From Amycolatopsis tucumanensis (GTDB lineage: Bacteria; Actinomycetota; Actinomycetes; Mycobacteriales; Pseudonocardiaceae), in contig NZ_JAKGSD010000024.1 in NCBI RefSeq assembly GCF_021654135.1, positions 1 to 64,000 on the forward strand: 64,000 nucleotides of DNA, read 5' to 3'. Shown one piece after another: positions 1 through 8,942 of the stretch. The translations under genes and the position numbers were made by a program. Position 1 is the first letter of the stretch. Each line of letters begins with the position of its first letter. A model generated the notes under the pieces. The model ran no database searches. It was not told where the DNA came from and worked only from the letters and a program-made list of their open reading frames with translations.

Positions 1-6
1 AGCAGC

Positions 7-38
7 CGTGTCAAGGCGGGAAAGAGTACCTTGACACG
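7..38. repeat. Perfect inverted repeat at left edge
   Basis: Ten-base arms CGTGTCAAGG (7-16) and CCTTGACACG (29-38) flank a 12-base spacer. The same bases are also open in plus frame 1 up to TAA at 52-54, so they could be the last 17 codons of a gene that starts outside the window, ending STLTRLIGD. The repeat could be a terminator stem or a dispersed palindrome. I cannot decide from the few bases visible. Nothing else is seen between 55 and 130. Confidence 0.5.
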
Positions 39-130
39 CCTGATCGGCGACTAAAAGCAGGCTGTGGATCGGGGGCGGGGGAGGTCTGGTTGGGGTAGTC
101 GGTGGCGTTGCGTTGCCGGGTGGCGGTTTG

Positions 131-2515
131 TTAGTGCTGGGCGTGGTCCACTGGGAGGTCTTTGCCCCACGTGGTGTTCGGTGTTGCGCCGACCGTCACG
201 GTGATCGAGCCGCCTCCGTTGATCACCTGCTCGGGTAGCCAGGACCTGTCGGTCGCCTTGCCGTTCACCGACACCGACTGCACGTAGATGTTCGTCGCCG
301 ACGCTCGTGGGGCGCTCACCGTGATCGTCGGACCGTCGTCGCGTTTGACCCACGCCTTTTCGAACATCGGGCTGGACAACAGCATCTCCGCGCGGCTCGG
401 GGTCTGCGGGTACATGCCCAGCGCGGCGAACACGTACCAGGCCGACATGGTGCCCAGGTCATCGTTCCCGGGCAGGCCGCTCGGGCCCGTCCGGTACACC
501 AACGATGCCATCGCCCGGACCGTCTCCTGCGTCTTCCACGGCTGCCCCAGCCCGTTGTACAACCACGGCGTGTGGATGCCGGGCTCGTTCGTCGGGTCGT
601 AGCGGAAACCGTCGCCGCCCGTGGCCCATGAACCGTCGGGGCGGTGGAAGAACGCGTCGAGCCGTGCCGCGGCCACCGACGGGCCGCCCATCGCCGCCGC
701 CAGGCCCGACACGTCGTGTTGCACCATCCACGTGTACGTCGCGCTGGTGCCCTGCGCGAAACCCACATCGGACGTCGCCGAGAACGGCTGCACCCAGCTG
801 CCGTTCGCGAGCCGGGCCTGCTGGTAACCGCCCTCGGGGGTGGCCGCCGGGTTGAACGTGTTGCGCCACCAGCTCGCCCGCGGCATCAGCTCGCGGTACT
901 CGGCGCCGCGCCCCAACCGCGACGCCCAGTCCGCCAACGCGAAATCGGCGGTCGCGTCCTCCAGCGTCTCCGCCGCGCCGCCCCAGCAGTGGCACGTGTC
1001 CTGCGGCGCGTACCCGAGCCGCTCGTACTCCGCCAGGTTCGGCCGCTGCCCCTCGCACTGCCCGGGGCAACCCGCGTCCGACAAGCCGGACGGGTGCGGC
1101 ACCGTCGCCTGGCGCACCAGCGAGTCGAACGCGCCACGCACGTCGAAGTTCCGCACACCCATCGCGTAGAACCCGGCCAGCGTCGGCGCCGACGGGTCAC
1201 CCGTCATGACGTGCGTGGGACCGTTGACGTGCACCCACCGGTCCCACACGCCGCCGTTCTGCTGCGCCAGGTTGTACAGCGACTGCGCGAAATCCCCCGC
1301 CACCCCGGGTTCCAGCAGCGCGAGCAGCTGCGTGTGCGCCCGGTACTGGTCCCAGCCGGAGAAGTTGCCGTACTGCGCCCGCTGCCCGCGCGCGAGCCGG
1401 TGCACCGCGAAGTCGCTGCCCAGGTAGGTGCCGTCGACGTCGCTGGCGATGTTCGGCTGCAGGAACGAGTGGTAGAGCGCGGTGTAGAACGTGGTGCGCT
1501 GGTCCTCGGTGCCGCCGGCGATCTCGATCGAGCGCAGCTGCTTCGACCAGGCCTCCCGCGCGTCCGCGGCCACCGACTCGACGTCGTCCTTCGGCTTGAC
1601 CTCGGCGGACAGGTTCTTCCGCGCCGCGTCGAGGCTCGTGTACGAAATGCCGACCTTCATCGTGACGTCGGTGTCCGCGAAGCTGACGTAACCGCCCGAT
1701 CCCCGGCCCGCGCGGTCGGCGCCGGTCGCGTAGCCCTCGCCGCCGCTCGCGGTCGTCGCGCCCGGCCGCAGCTGGTCGTTCACCCACGTGCCGGTGCCGG
1801 AAAACGCCTTGTCGAACGAAGCCACGAAGTACAGGCGGTAGTAGCTCTTGCGGTTGTTGATCCCGCCGTTGGCGCGGCGGCCGCAGAACGCGCCGGTCAG
1901 CACGGAACCGGTGACCGTGCGGGTCGCCGGGTCGATGGTGATCTCGGCGTCCTCGCTGCCGTTGAGCGAGTTGGACACCCGGAACAGCAGGTTCGCGGTC
2001 TTGCCCGCGGGGAAGGTGAACTCCCCGACACCGGCCCGGGTGGTGACGGCCAGATCGGCGGTGGCGCCCGAGTCCAGGCCGACGCGGTAGTGCCCGGGTT
2101 CGGCGAGCTCGTTGTCGTGGCTGAAGTTGCTCGCGTAGATCTCGTCGCGGGTGTCGGCGGTCGGCGAGGACGTCACGTCACCGGCGAACGGCATGATCGG
2201 CACGTCACCGGCGGCGCCGGGGTGGCAGCCCGCGCCGTTGACGTGGGTCAGCGCGAAACCCCGCACGCGCGGCGTGTTGTAGGCGTAACCGTTGGCGCCC
2301 GCGGCGTTCGTCTGGTCGCCTGCCGTGGTGGTCGGGCTCCACGAGATCATCCCGAAGGGCCGCACCGCCCCGGGATAGGTGTTGCCGCCGCCCGCGGAAC
2401 CGATGAGCGGGTCGACGTAGCGGGCGGGGTCGGTGACCTTGGCGGGCGCCGCGTCAGCGGGCGGCGCGACGAGGAGGGAGCCGGCCATCGCGGCGGCCAG
2501 GAGGGTGCGGATCAC
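131..2515 (-). CDS. Secreted GH92-family alpha-1,2-mannosidase
   Basis: The 794-residue product starts with a clear signal peptide (about residues 1-22, ending ADAAPA), so it should act outside the cell. The mature part begins VDPLIGSAGGGNTYPGA, the standard N-terminal signature of glycoside hydrolase family 92, and continues with motifs such as HVNGAGCHPG and GNDDLGTMSAWYVFAALG typical of the catalytic domain. Family members are calcium-dependent exo-mannosidases that trim alpha-mannose from N-glycans or yeast mannan. Length fits the two-domain family (beta-sandwich plus alpha/alpha barrel). The start is ATG at 2513-2515. It lies 49 bases downstream of the AraC gene on the same strand, which suggests local control by that regulator. 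The exact linkage specificity cannot be read from sequence. Confidence 0.9.
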   Translation of the reverse strand: MIRTLLAAAMAGSLLVAPPADAAPAKVTDPARYVDPLIGSAGGGNTYPGAVRPFGMISWSPTTTAGDQTNAAGANGYAYNTPRVRGFALTHVNGAGCHPGAAGDVPIMPFAGDVTSSPTADTRDEIYASNFSHDNELAEPGHYRVGLDSGATADLAVTTRAGVGEFTFPAGKTANLLFRVSNSLNGSEDAEITIDPATRTVTGSVLTGAFCGRRANGGINNRKSYYRLYFVASFDKAFSGTGTWVNDQLRPGATTASGGEGYATGADRAGRGSGGYVSFADTDVTMKVGISYTSLDAARKNLSAEVKPKDDVESVAADAREAWSKQLRSIEIAGGTEDQRTTFYTALYHSFLQPNIASDVDGTYLGSDFAVHRLARGQRAQYGNFSGWDQYRAHTQLLALLEPGVAGDFAQSLYNLAQQNGGVWDRWVHVNGPTHVMTGDPSAPTLAGFYAMGVRNFDVRGAFDSLVRQATVPHPSGLSDAGCPGQCEGQRPNLAEYERLGYAPQDTCHCWGGAAETLEDATADFALADWASRLGRGAEYRELMPRASWWRNTFNPAATPEGGYQQARLANGSWVQPFSATSDVGFAQGTSATYTWMVQHDVSGLAAAMGGPSVAAARLDAFFHRPDGSWATGGDGFRYDPTNEPGIHTPWLYNGLGQPWKTQETVRAMASLVYRTGPSGLPGNDDLGTMSAWYVFAALGMYPQTPSRAEMLLSSPMFEKAWVKRDDGPTITVSAPRASATNIYVQSVSVNGKATDRSWLPEQVINGGGSITVTVGATPNTTWGKDLPVDHAQH

Positions 2516-2564
2516 ACGAGGATCTCACCCGCTGGTGCTGTCCAGGACGTGAACGATCTTCGTC

Positions 2565-3416
2565 CTAGGGGTGATCCCTTCGGTACGCGGCGGGGGTGGT
2601 GCCCAGCCGGCCGCGCATCACCCGGGTCAGGTGCTCCTGGTGGGAGAACCCGCACCGCACGGCGACTTCGGGGATCGGCAGCGTGCTGCCACGCAGCAGC
2701 CGGCAGGCGTGCTCGACGCGCAGGCGCATCAGGTACCGGTGCGGGGTTTCGCCGGTCGCGGCCTTGAACCGGCGGGTGAACTGGCTGACGCTCAGCGCCG
2801 CGACGGCCGCGAGCTCCGCCAGCGGCAGCGGTTCCGCGAGCCGCTGCTCCATGAGCTCCCGCACCGCGGCGAGCTGCGTCCGGGACAGCGCGGCCGACTC
2901 CGGCTCCACGGCCGTCCCGTAGCGGTGCGCGAGGTGCGCCGCGAGCAGCCCGGCGAGGTGGTCGACGTAGGTCCGGGCCGTCGGCGTCCACTGCCGCAGC
3001 ACGCCGTCCAGGCCCAGCATCACCTGCTCGGCCAGCGGATCGGCGACCACGACCTCCTCGCCGAGGCCGACCGGGCCACCGGCCGCGTCGCGCAGCACCG
3101 AGTCGGGCAGGTAGGCGTGCACGGTCCGCAGCTTCCCGCCGAGTTCCACGGTGAGATCGCGGCCGGCCGGGTGGAGGAACAGCCCGCCGGCGGGGATGTG
3201 CGCCACCTGGTGCCGCCCGCGGCGCACGGTCACCGGGCCGTCGAGGTGCAGGATCACCAGGTGGGTGCCCGCCGCGTCGAAGCTCGCGCGGTAGGGCGCT
3301 TCGGCCTGCGTCGAGACGTAGAGCCGGTCCCACCCGAGGCCCGCGCTGGAGCGGGCCGGGTGGATCCACGGCTGGCGCAGGATGCCGTTGGTGTCGGCCA
3401 GGCTCAGCTCGGGCAC
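2565..3416 (-). CDS. AraC-family transcriptional regulator
   Basis: A 283-residue protein with an N-terminal cupin-like sensor half (roughly 20-170) and a C-terminal AraC double helix-turn-helix (roughly 190-280), recognisable from LSVSQFTRRFKAATGETPHR and VAVRCGFSHQEHLTRVMRG. The start is taken as GTG at 3414-3416, giving MPELSLADTNG. It precedes the GH92 mannosidase gene by 49 bases in the same direction, so the likely role, by inference, is carbohydrate-responsive control of that gene and of itself. The effector is not identifiable. Confidence 0.88.
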   Translation of the reverse strand: MPELSLADTNGILRQPWIHPARSSAGLGWDRLYVSTQAEAPYRASFDAAGTHLVILHLDGPVTVRRGRHQVAHIPAGGLFLHPAGRDLTVELGGKLRTVHAYLPDSVLRDAAGGPVGLGEEVVVADPLAEQVMLGLDGVLRQWTPTARTYVDHLAGLLAAHLAHRYGTAVEPESAALSRTQLAAVRELMEQRLAEPLPLAELAAVAALSVSQFTRRFKAATGETPHRYLMRLRVEHACRLLRGSTLPIPEVAVRCGFSHQEHLTRVMRGRLGTTPAAYRRDHP

Positions 3417-3459
3417 GCGTCCTCCTCGGCGTCGAGGTCGTGCCCAGTCTAGGTCGCCG

Positions 3460-3687
3460 TCAGGCGCGCGAAAGGTGGTGACGAGTCCGCGGAGCCGGAG
3501 CGGTCCGGATCTCCGGGCGGGCGGCCTCCAGCCGGCGGGCGGCCACCTCGCCGCGGATCCGGAGCGCGTCGCGGTCTTCGACGTCGAAGCTGCCGGACAT
3601 CCGGGACGGCGCCTGGCGGCGGTGGTTGCGGTTGAGGCCCCACACGATCAGGGCGATGAGCAGGAGGAACATCAGCAATTCGGTCAT
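3460..3687 (-). CDS. Small single-pass membrane protein
   Basis: A 75-residue product beginning MTELLMFLLLIALIVWGLNR, an N-terminal hydrophobic segment of about 17 residues followed by basic residues, then a polar tail rich in Arg and Ala. This looks like an N-anchored cytoplasmic-tail protein. No family is recognised. Upstream (minus strand) lies GAGGAAC about 10 bases from the ATG as a weak ribosome site inside the coding context. It diverges from the GlxA-type regulator gene, and the shared intergenic region carries repeated GGCAGAA motifs. It could be spurious, but codon bias and the tidy membrane segment favour a real gene. Confidence 0.5.
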   Translation of the reverse strand: MTELLMFLLLIALIVWGLNRNHRRQAPSRMSGSFDVEDRDALRIRGEVAARRLEAARPEIRTAPAPRTRHHLSRA

Positions 3688-3759
3688 GGCAGAAATTATT
3701 CGCTCCGCCAGAACCTGCCACGAGTGGCAGAACGGTCCTTGTCCGGCAAAATTCTGCCA
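3687..3759. promoter_or_regulatory. Repeated GGCAGAA motifs between divergent genes
   Basis: The 86-base region between the small membrane protein and the GlxA-type gene holds a perfect palindrome CTGCCAC-GA-GTGGCAG (3715-3730). The motif TGGCAGAA occurs at 3687-3694 and as part of GTGGCAGAAC at 3724-3733, and its complement TTCTGCCA is at 3752-3759. A related GCCAGAAC lies at 3707-3714. This clustering suggests the operator of the adjacent AraC/GlxA regulator. Only 14 bases separate the last motif from the regulator ATG, so binding there would probably autorepress. Confidence 0.5.
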
Positions 3760-3773
3760 GTTACTCTGACGGC

Positions 3774-4724
3774 ATGCTCCGCACCGTGGCCGCCGTGCTG
3801 GTCGATCGTGCCGCCGTCTTCGAGTTCGGCGTCGTCTGCGAGGTCTTCGGCATCGACCGGACCGAGGACGGCGTGCCGCCCATCGAGTTCCGCGTGTGCG
3901 GCGAACGGCCAGGCGAACCCCTCCGGTCCGGCGTCGGCGTGCAGTTCATCCCCGAGCACGGCCTCGACGGGCTGGACGGCGCCGACCTGGTCGCCATCCC
4001 GGCGGCCGCCGTTCGCGACGACTACCCGCCCGCGGTGCTCGACGCCATCCGGCGGGCCCACGCGAACGGCGCCACCCTCCTGACCGTCTGCAGCGGCGCG
4101 TTCCTGCTCGCCGCCACCGGCCTGCTCAACGGCCGCCCGTGCACCACGCACTGGAAGCACATCGACGAGTTCAAGCAGCGGTTCCCCGAGGCGATCCTCG
4201 ATCCGGACGTGCTGTTCGTCGACGACGGCGACATCATCACCAGCGCGGGCACCGCGGCCGGGATCGACGCGAGCCTGCACTTCGTGCGCCGCGAACTGGG
4301 CTCGGCGGTGGCCACCGCGATCGCTCGCCGCATGGTCGTGCCTCCGCAGCGCGACGGCGGCCAGCGGCAGTTCGTCGAACTGCCCATGCCGGAGTCCACT
4401 GCGGACAGTCTGGAACCGGTGCTGACGTGGATGGTCGAGAACCTCGCCGAGGAGCACACGGTCCCGGCGCTGGCCCGGCGCGCCCAGATGTCGGAGCGGA
4501 CCTTCGCCCGCCGGTTCGCCGCGGAAACCGGCACCACGCCGGTGAAGTGGCTGACCACGCAACGCGTCCTGCACGCCCGCACGCTGCTGGAGACCACCCG
4601 GCTGAGCGTCGAGGAGATCGCGCGCGAGTGCGGGTTCAGCACGGGCGCCCTGCTCCGGCACCACTTCCACCGGGTGATCGGGGTGTCCCCGCACGACTAC
4701 CGGCGCACGTTCGCCGGTTCGTGA
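3774..4724 (+). CDS. GlxA-family regulator (DJ-1/PfpI plus AraC HTH)
   Basis: A 316-residue fusion of an N-terminal DJ-1/PfpI amidotransferase-like domain (about 1-165) and a C-terminal AraC helix-turn-helix (about 215-312, with MSERTFARRFAAETGTTPVK and ARECGFSTGALLRHHF). Cys106 sits in the nucleophile-elbow position (VCSGAFLLA), but in GlxA proteins this domain normally senses ligands rather than catalysing. The stop is followed after three bases by the ATG of the PLP enzyme, so the two genes are almost certainly co-transcribed and the regulator probably controls that enzyme. Upstream GGCAGAA repeats may be its binding site. Confidence 0.88.
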   Translation: MLRTVAAVLVDRAAVFEFGVVCEVFGIDRTEDGVPPIEFRVCGERPGEPLRSGVGVQFIPEHGLDGLDGADLVAIPAAAVRDDYPPAVLDAIRRAHANGATLLTVCSGAFLLAATGLLNGRPCTTHWKHIDEFKQRFPEAILDPDVLFVDDGDIITSAGTAAGIDASLHFVRRELGSAVATAIARRMVVPPQRDGGQRQFVELPMPESTADSLEPVLTWMVENLAEEHTVPALARRAQMSERTFARRFAAETGTTPVKWLTTQRVLHARTLLETTRLSVEEIARECGFSTGALLRHHFHRVIGVSPHDYRRTFAGS

Positions 4725-4727
4725 GGC

Positions 4728-5936
4728 ATGCTGGGCCGCGTGGCCTATGACGTAACCGCAGTACGCAAGCACTTCCCGGCGCTCGACGAGGGCGCCGCGC
4801 ACTTCGACGGCCCCGGCGGCTCGCAGGTGCCGGACGTGGTCGGCGAGGCCGTCGCCAGGACGTTGTGCGCCGCGATCGCCAACCGCGGCTCGGTCACCGC
4901 GGCCGAGCGCCGCGCCGACGCGATCGTCGCCGAGGCGCGCCAGGCCGCCGCCGACCTGCTCGGCGCCCAGCCCGGCGGCGTCGTGTTCGGGCGCAGCATG
5001 ACCCAGCTGACCTACGACTTCTCCCGCGCGCTGGCGAAGACCTGGCAGCCTGGCGACGAGGTGGTGGTGACCCGCCTCGACCACGACGCCAACATCCGGC
5101 CGTGGGTGCACGCGGCGGAGGCGCGCGGGGTCGCGGTGCGGTGGGCGGACTTCGACCCGGCGACCGGTGAGCTGCCGGTCGAGGCCGTGACCGGGTTGCT
5201 GTCGGACCGCACCCGGCTGGTGGCGGTGACCGCGGCGTCCAACCTGCTCGGCACGCGCCCGGACATCCCGGCGATCGCCGCGGCGGTGCACGAAACCGCG
5301 GCGCTGCTCTACGTCGACGGTGTGCACCTCACGCCGCACGCGCCGGTCGACGTCACGGCGCTGGGCGCGGACTTCTACGGCTGCTCGCCGTACAAGTTCC
5401 TCGGCCCGCACCTGGGGCTGGTCGCGGCAGCGCCCGAGCTGCTGGAGACCCTGCACCCGGACAAGCTGGCGCCGTCCACGAACGCCGTGCCGGAGCGGTT
5501 CGAGCTGGGCACGCTGCCGTACGAACTGCTCGCCGGGACCACCGCGGCGATCGACTTCCTGGCGGACCTGGTGCCCGGCGACGGCACCCGGCGGCAGCGG
5601 CTGCTGCGGTCGCTGACCGAGCTGGAGGAGCACGAGCAGGCCCTGCTCGACCGGCTCGACGCGGGCCTCGCGGACATCCCCGGCGTGACCCGGTACGGCT
5701 CCCCCACCCGGCGCCGCACGCCCACCGTCCTGTTCTCCGTCGAGGGTGTGCCGTCGCAGGTGGTCTACGAGCGGCTCGGCGCGCAGGGCGTGAACGCGCC
5801 CGCGGGCAGCTTCTACGCGCTGGAATGCTCCCGCCACCTGGGGCTCGGCGACACCGGAGCGGTCCGGGCCGGCATCGCGCCCTACACGACGGCCGCCGAG
5901 GTCGACCGGCTCCTCGACGGGGTCCGCAGCCTCTGA
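4728..5936 (+). CDS. Cysteine desulfurase-like PLP enzyme (TIGR01976 type)
   Basis: A 402-residue class V aminotransferase-fold protein. The PLP-binding Lys is K223 in GCSPYKFLGPHLG, and the cofactor Asp and stacking His are in LYVDGVHLTPH (D197, H200). The overall pattern, including FDGPGGSQVP near the start and TQLTYDFSRAL, matches the cysteine desulfurase-like subfamily TIGR01976, whose true substrate is unknown. These lack the long SufS/IscS cysteine loop, so a role in Fe-S assembly should not be assumed. ATG 4728 is used; GTG 4740 in the same frame is an alternative. It is translationally close-coupled to the GlxA-type gene and followed by a 15-bp hairpin. Confidence 0.82.
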   Translation: MLGRVAYDVTAVRKHFPALDEGAAHFDGPGGSQVPDVVGEAVARTLCAAIANRGSVTAAERRADAIVAEARQAAADLLGAQPGGVVFGRSMTQLTYDFSRALAKTWQPGDEVVVTRLDHDANIRPWVHAAEARGVAVRWADFDPATGELPVEAVTGLLSDRTRLVAVTAASNLLGTRPDIPAIAAAVHETAALLYVDGVHLTPHAPVDVTALGADFYGCSPYKFLGPHLGLVAAAPELLETLHPDKLAPSTNAVPERFELGTLPYELLAGTTAAIDFLADLVPGDGTRRQRLLRSLTELEEHEQALLDRLDAGLADIPGVTRYGSPTRRRTPTVLFSVEGVPSQVVYERLGAQGVNAPAGSFYALECSRHLGLGDTGAVRAGIAPYTTAAEVDRLLDGVRSL

Positions 5937-5940
5937 CCGG

Positions 5941-5980
5941 GCGAGGTGCACAGGCGCGACGGCGAGCCTGTGCACCTCGC
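5941..5980 (+). terminator. Strong hairpin terminator
   Basis: Perfect 15-base arms GCGAGGTGCACAGGC (5941-5955) and GCCTGTGCACCTCGC (5966-5980) enclose a 10-base loop. It begins four bases after the stop of the PLP enzyme and has no U-tract, as is common for actinobacterial terminators. It separates the GlxA/PLP pair from the permease operon. Confidence 0.8.
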
Positions 5981-6049
5981 ACAGTGACCGGGGCGTTGGC
6001 GCTGTTTACGGTGCTGGGAACCGTTTCCTCTCCGGATAAGGAGGTCGGC

Positions 6050-7375
6050 ATGGCCTCGTCAGTCGGTGTCGACGACTACGCCCTCACCAGAGTCCCGGAC
6101 AGCGCCCGCTACTCGTGGTGGTCCGTCGCGATCCAACGGTTCGGCCAGGTGTCCGCGCTGTCGCAGTTCCTGCTCGGCGCTACCGTCGGCTTCGGGATGG
6201 GCTTCTGGCAGGCGTTCCTCGCGTTCACCCTGGGCTCGGTCATCCTCGAGCTCATCACGATCCTCGTCGGCGTGATCGGCATGCGCGAAGGCCTGTCGAC
6301 CTCGATGATCGCCCGCTGGACCGGCTTCGGCCGCGGCGGGTCGGCGCTGATCGGGCTCGCGATCGGGATCAGCCTCATCGGCTGGTTCGGCATCCAGTCC
6401 GCGGTGTCCGCGCAGGGCCTCGTCTCGCTCATCGGCGGCCTGCCGGAGTGGGCGTGGGCGCTGGTGTTCGGCCTGGTCGTGACCGCGATCGTGGTGCGTG
6501 GCTTCCATTCGATGGCGTGGACGGCGTACCTGACCGTGCCCGCGTTCCTGATCCTGGTCGGCTGGTCGATCATCTCCGAGCTGTCCAGCCACGACGTCGG
6601 CGCGCTGGTGTCGTCGGCGCCGCCAGGCCCGGGCCTGAGCCTGCTGGAGGGCACCACGCTGGTCGCCGGCGGGTTCATCGTCGGCGCGGTGATCACGCCG
6701 GACATGACGCGGTTCAACCGCACCACCGGTGACGTCGTCAAGCAGACCCTGGTCGGCATCACGCTCGGCGAGTACGTGATCGGCATGGCCGGTGTGCTCC
6801 TGGCGCACGCGGTGAAGTCGGCCGAGATCACCACCATCGTCACGTCGTCGGTCGGCTGGGTCGGCCTGCTGATCGTGATCGCCGGGACCATCAAGATCAA
6901 CGACTGGAACCTGTACTCGTCCGGGCTCGGCGTCGTGAACTTCATCGGCACCGTGTCCGGCCGCAAGGCCCACCGCGGCCTGATCACCGCGGTGCTCGGC
7001 ATCGTCGGCAGCGTCCTCGCGGCGGCCGGGATCCTCGGGGCGTTCAGCGACTTCCTCACCCTGCTCGGCGTCGCGTTCCCGCCGATCGCCGGGATCATGG
7101 TGGCCGAGTACTTCGTGGTCAAGAAGTGGCGCGGCGAGCTGGAAGCCGCGCGCGCCAAGGGAACCGTGCCCGAGGACGCCCCCGTGTGGGTGCCGGCCAC
7201 CATCGTGGTCTGGGTCGCCTCCGCGTTGATCGGCAAGTTCGTCGAGTGGGGCCTGCCCAGCATCAACTCGCTCGTCGTGGCCTTCCTGCTCTACGTGATC
7301 GCCGGGAAGCTCGGCCTCATCCGGGGTGTCGGCCGCAGCCGCACCGCCGACGCCGACCCGGTTCCCGCCGTCTAA
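6050..7375 (+). CDS. NCS1-family nucleobase/hydantoin permease (CodB-like)
   Basis: A 441-residue integral membrane protein of about 12 helices. The N-terminal pattern ending SRYSWWSVAIQRFGQ-like (here SARYSWWSVAIQRFGQ) and the loop VGAVITPDMTRFNR are typical of the NCS1 cytosine/purine/hydantoin symporters, which import such rings with Na+ or H+. The ATG at 6050 is chosen because AAGGAGGT lies at 6038-6045, an ideal ribosome site, although the frame stays open further upstream. It is the first gene of an operon with a hydantoinase-type enzyme and two DUF917 proteins, so the substrate is more likely a hydantoin-like ring than cytosine. That is inference from context. Confidence 0.88.
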   Translation: MASSVGVDDYALTRVPDSARYSWWSVAIQRFGQVSALSQFLLGATVGFGMGFWQAFLAFTLGSVILELITILVGVIGMREGLSTSMIARWTGFGRGGSALIGLAIGISLIGWFGIQSAVSAQGLVSLIGGLPEWAWALVFGLVVTAIVVRGFHSMAWTAYLTVPAFLILVGWSIISELSSHDVGALVSSAPPGPGLSLLEGTTLVAGGFIVGAVITPDMTRFNRTTGDVVKQTLVGITLGEYVIGMAGVLLAHAVKSAEITTIVTSSVGWVGLLIVIAGTIKINDWNLYSSGLGVVNFIGTVSGRKAHRGLITAVLGIVGSVLAAAGILGAFSDFLTLLGVAFPPIAGIMVAEYFVVKKWRGELEAARAKGTVPEDAPVWVPATIVVWVASALIGKFVEWGLPSINSLVVAFLLYVIAGKLGLIRGVGRSRTADADPVPAV

Positions 7376-7389
7376 GAAAGGAAATCCCA

Positions 7390-8940
7390 GTGCGCATCGG
7401 CATCGACGTCGGCGGCACCAACACCGACGCGGTCCTGCTGGACGGGCGGCAGGTGCTCGCCTCGATCAAGACCAGCACCACCGAGGACGTCACCTCCGGC
7501 ATCGTCGCCGCGATCAACGGCCTGCAGCAGCAGCGCGCGTTCGACCCGGCCGCGGTGCAGGCGGTGATGATCGGCACCACGCACTTCATCAACGCGCTCG
7601 TCGAGGCGCACCGGCTCGCGCCGACCGCCGCGGTGCGGCTCAGCCTGCCCGCCGGCGCGTCGCTGCCGCCGATGGTGGACTGGCCGCAGCGGCTGGTCGA
7701 CGCCGTGTCCGGGCGCAGCTACCTGGTGCACGGCGGGCACGAGTTCGACGGCCGCCACATCGCCGAGCTCGACGAGTCCGAGCTGCGCAAGGCGGCCGAG
7801 GACATGGGCGCCAACGGGGTGCGCAGCGTCGCGATCACCTCGGTCTTCTCCCCCGTGAACGCCGAGTTCGAGGCGCGCGCGGCGGAGATCATCGCCGCCC
7901 AGCTGCCGGACGTGGCGATCTCGCTGTCCCACGAGATCGGCCGCATCGGGCTGCTGGAGCGGGAGAACGCGACCGTCATCAACGCCGCGCTGCGGGAACT
8001 CGCCGCGCACATCGTGGACGGCCTGGCCGCGTCGGTGTCCGGCGCGGGCATCACCGCGCCGCTGTACCTGAGCCAGAACGACGGCACGCTGATGGACGTC
8101 GACTTCGCCCGCCGCTACCCGGTGGCGACGTTCGCGTCCGGCCCGACCAACTCGATGCGCGGCGCCGCCGTGCTGTCCGGTTTGGACACCTGCGCGGTCG
8201 TCGACGTCGGCGGCACGACCAGCGATGTCGGCGTGTTGCGGCAGGGCTTCCCGCGCGAGGCGACCACGGACGTCAGCGTCGCCGGGATCCGCACCAACTT
8301 CCGCATGCCGGACGTGCTGTCGATCGGCATCGGCGGCGGCAGCCGGGTCCGCGGCGGCGCGGGTGACGTCACGGTCGGGCCGGACTCGGTGGGCTACGAG
8401 CTGACCTCGAAGGCCCTGGTCTTCGGCGGGGACACGCTCACCGCGACCGACATCGCGGTGGCCGCGGGCCGCGCCGAGATCGGCGACCCGAGCCTGGTCG
8501 CCCACCTCGACCGCGACCTGGTGCGGGCCGCGCTGGAGAAGATCGCGGCGGACGTCTCCGACGTCGTCGAGCGGATGCGCACCTCGGCCGAGCCGCTGCC
8601 GGTGGTCGCGGTCGGCGGTGGGTCGGTGCTGCTGCCGGACGAGCTGGCCGACGCGGGCAAGGTGCACCGGCCGGAGAACTACGCGGTCGCGAACGCGATC
8701 GGCGCGGCCATCGCGCAGATCGGCGGCGAGGTCGACCGGGTGTACGCGATCGAGCCCGGCCGCCGCGAAGCCGTGGTGGAGGAGGCGAAGCAGGAAGCCG
8801 TGGACCGCGCCATCGCCGCGGGGGCCAGCCCGGCCTCGGTCGGGATCGTCGACTTCGACGAGGTGCCCATCCCCTACCTGCCCGGCAACGCCACCCGCAT
8901 CCGGGTCAAGGCCGTCGGCGACCTGCAGCTGGGAGCGTGA
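7390..8940 (+). CDS. Hydantoinase/oxoprolinase family protein (HyuA type)
   Basis: A 516-residue protein with the two actin-fold phosphate motifs of the HyuA family: IGIDVGGTNTDAVLLDG at the N-terminus and CAVVDVGGTTSDVGVL near residue 280, followed by a glycine-rich IGIGGGSRVR. The family contains ATP-dependent hydantoinases, 5-oxoprolinase and acetone/acetophenone carboxylase subunits. At 516 residues it is shorter than stand-alone HyuA (about 690), and there is no HyuB gene beside it; two DUF917 genes take that place. The start is GTG 7390, with AAAGGAAA at 7376-7383 as ribosome site; the permease stop is 15 bases upstream. Likely function: ATP-driven opening or activation of a cyclic amide imported by the permease. 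Confidence 0.85.
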   Translation: MRIGIDVGGTNTDAVLLDGRQVLASIKTSTTEDVTSGIVAAINGLQQQRAFDPAAVQAVMIGTTHFINALVEAHRLAPTAAVRLSLPAGASLPPMVDWPQRLVDAVSGRSYLVHGGHEFDGRHIAELDESELRKAAEDMGANGVRSVAITSVFSPVNAEFEARAAEIIAAQLPDVAISLSHEIGRIGLLERENATVINAALRELAAHIVDGLAASVSGAGITAPLYLSQNDGTLMDVDFARRYPVATFASGPTNSMRGAAVLSGLDTCAVVDVGGTTSDVGVLRQGFPREATTDVSVAGIRTNFRMPDVLSIGIGGGSRVRGGAGDVTVGPDSVGYELTSKALVFGGDTLTATDIAVAAGRAEIGDPSLVAHLDRDLVRAALEKIAADVSDVVERMRTSAEPLPVVAVGGGSVLLPDELADAGKVHRPENYAVANAIGAAIAQIGGEVDRVYAIEPGRREAVVEEAKQEAVDRAIAAGASPASVGIVDFDEVPIPYLPGNATRIRVKAVGDLQLGA

Positions 8941-8942
8941 CG

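Noticed and set aside
3696-5975. 759-residue minus-strand open frame
   Set aside because: Antisense to the GlxA-type and PLP enzyme genes, with no recognisable domain; a composition artefact.
5981-6049. Possible riboswitch before the permease gene
   Set aside because: Apart from the terminator hairpin and the ribosome site I see no conserved aptamer core; the leader is too short after the hairpin.
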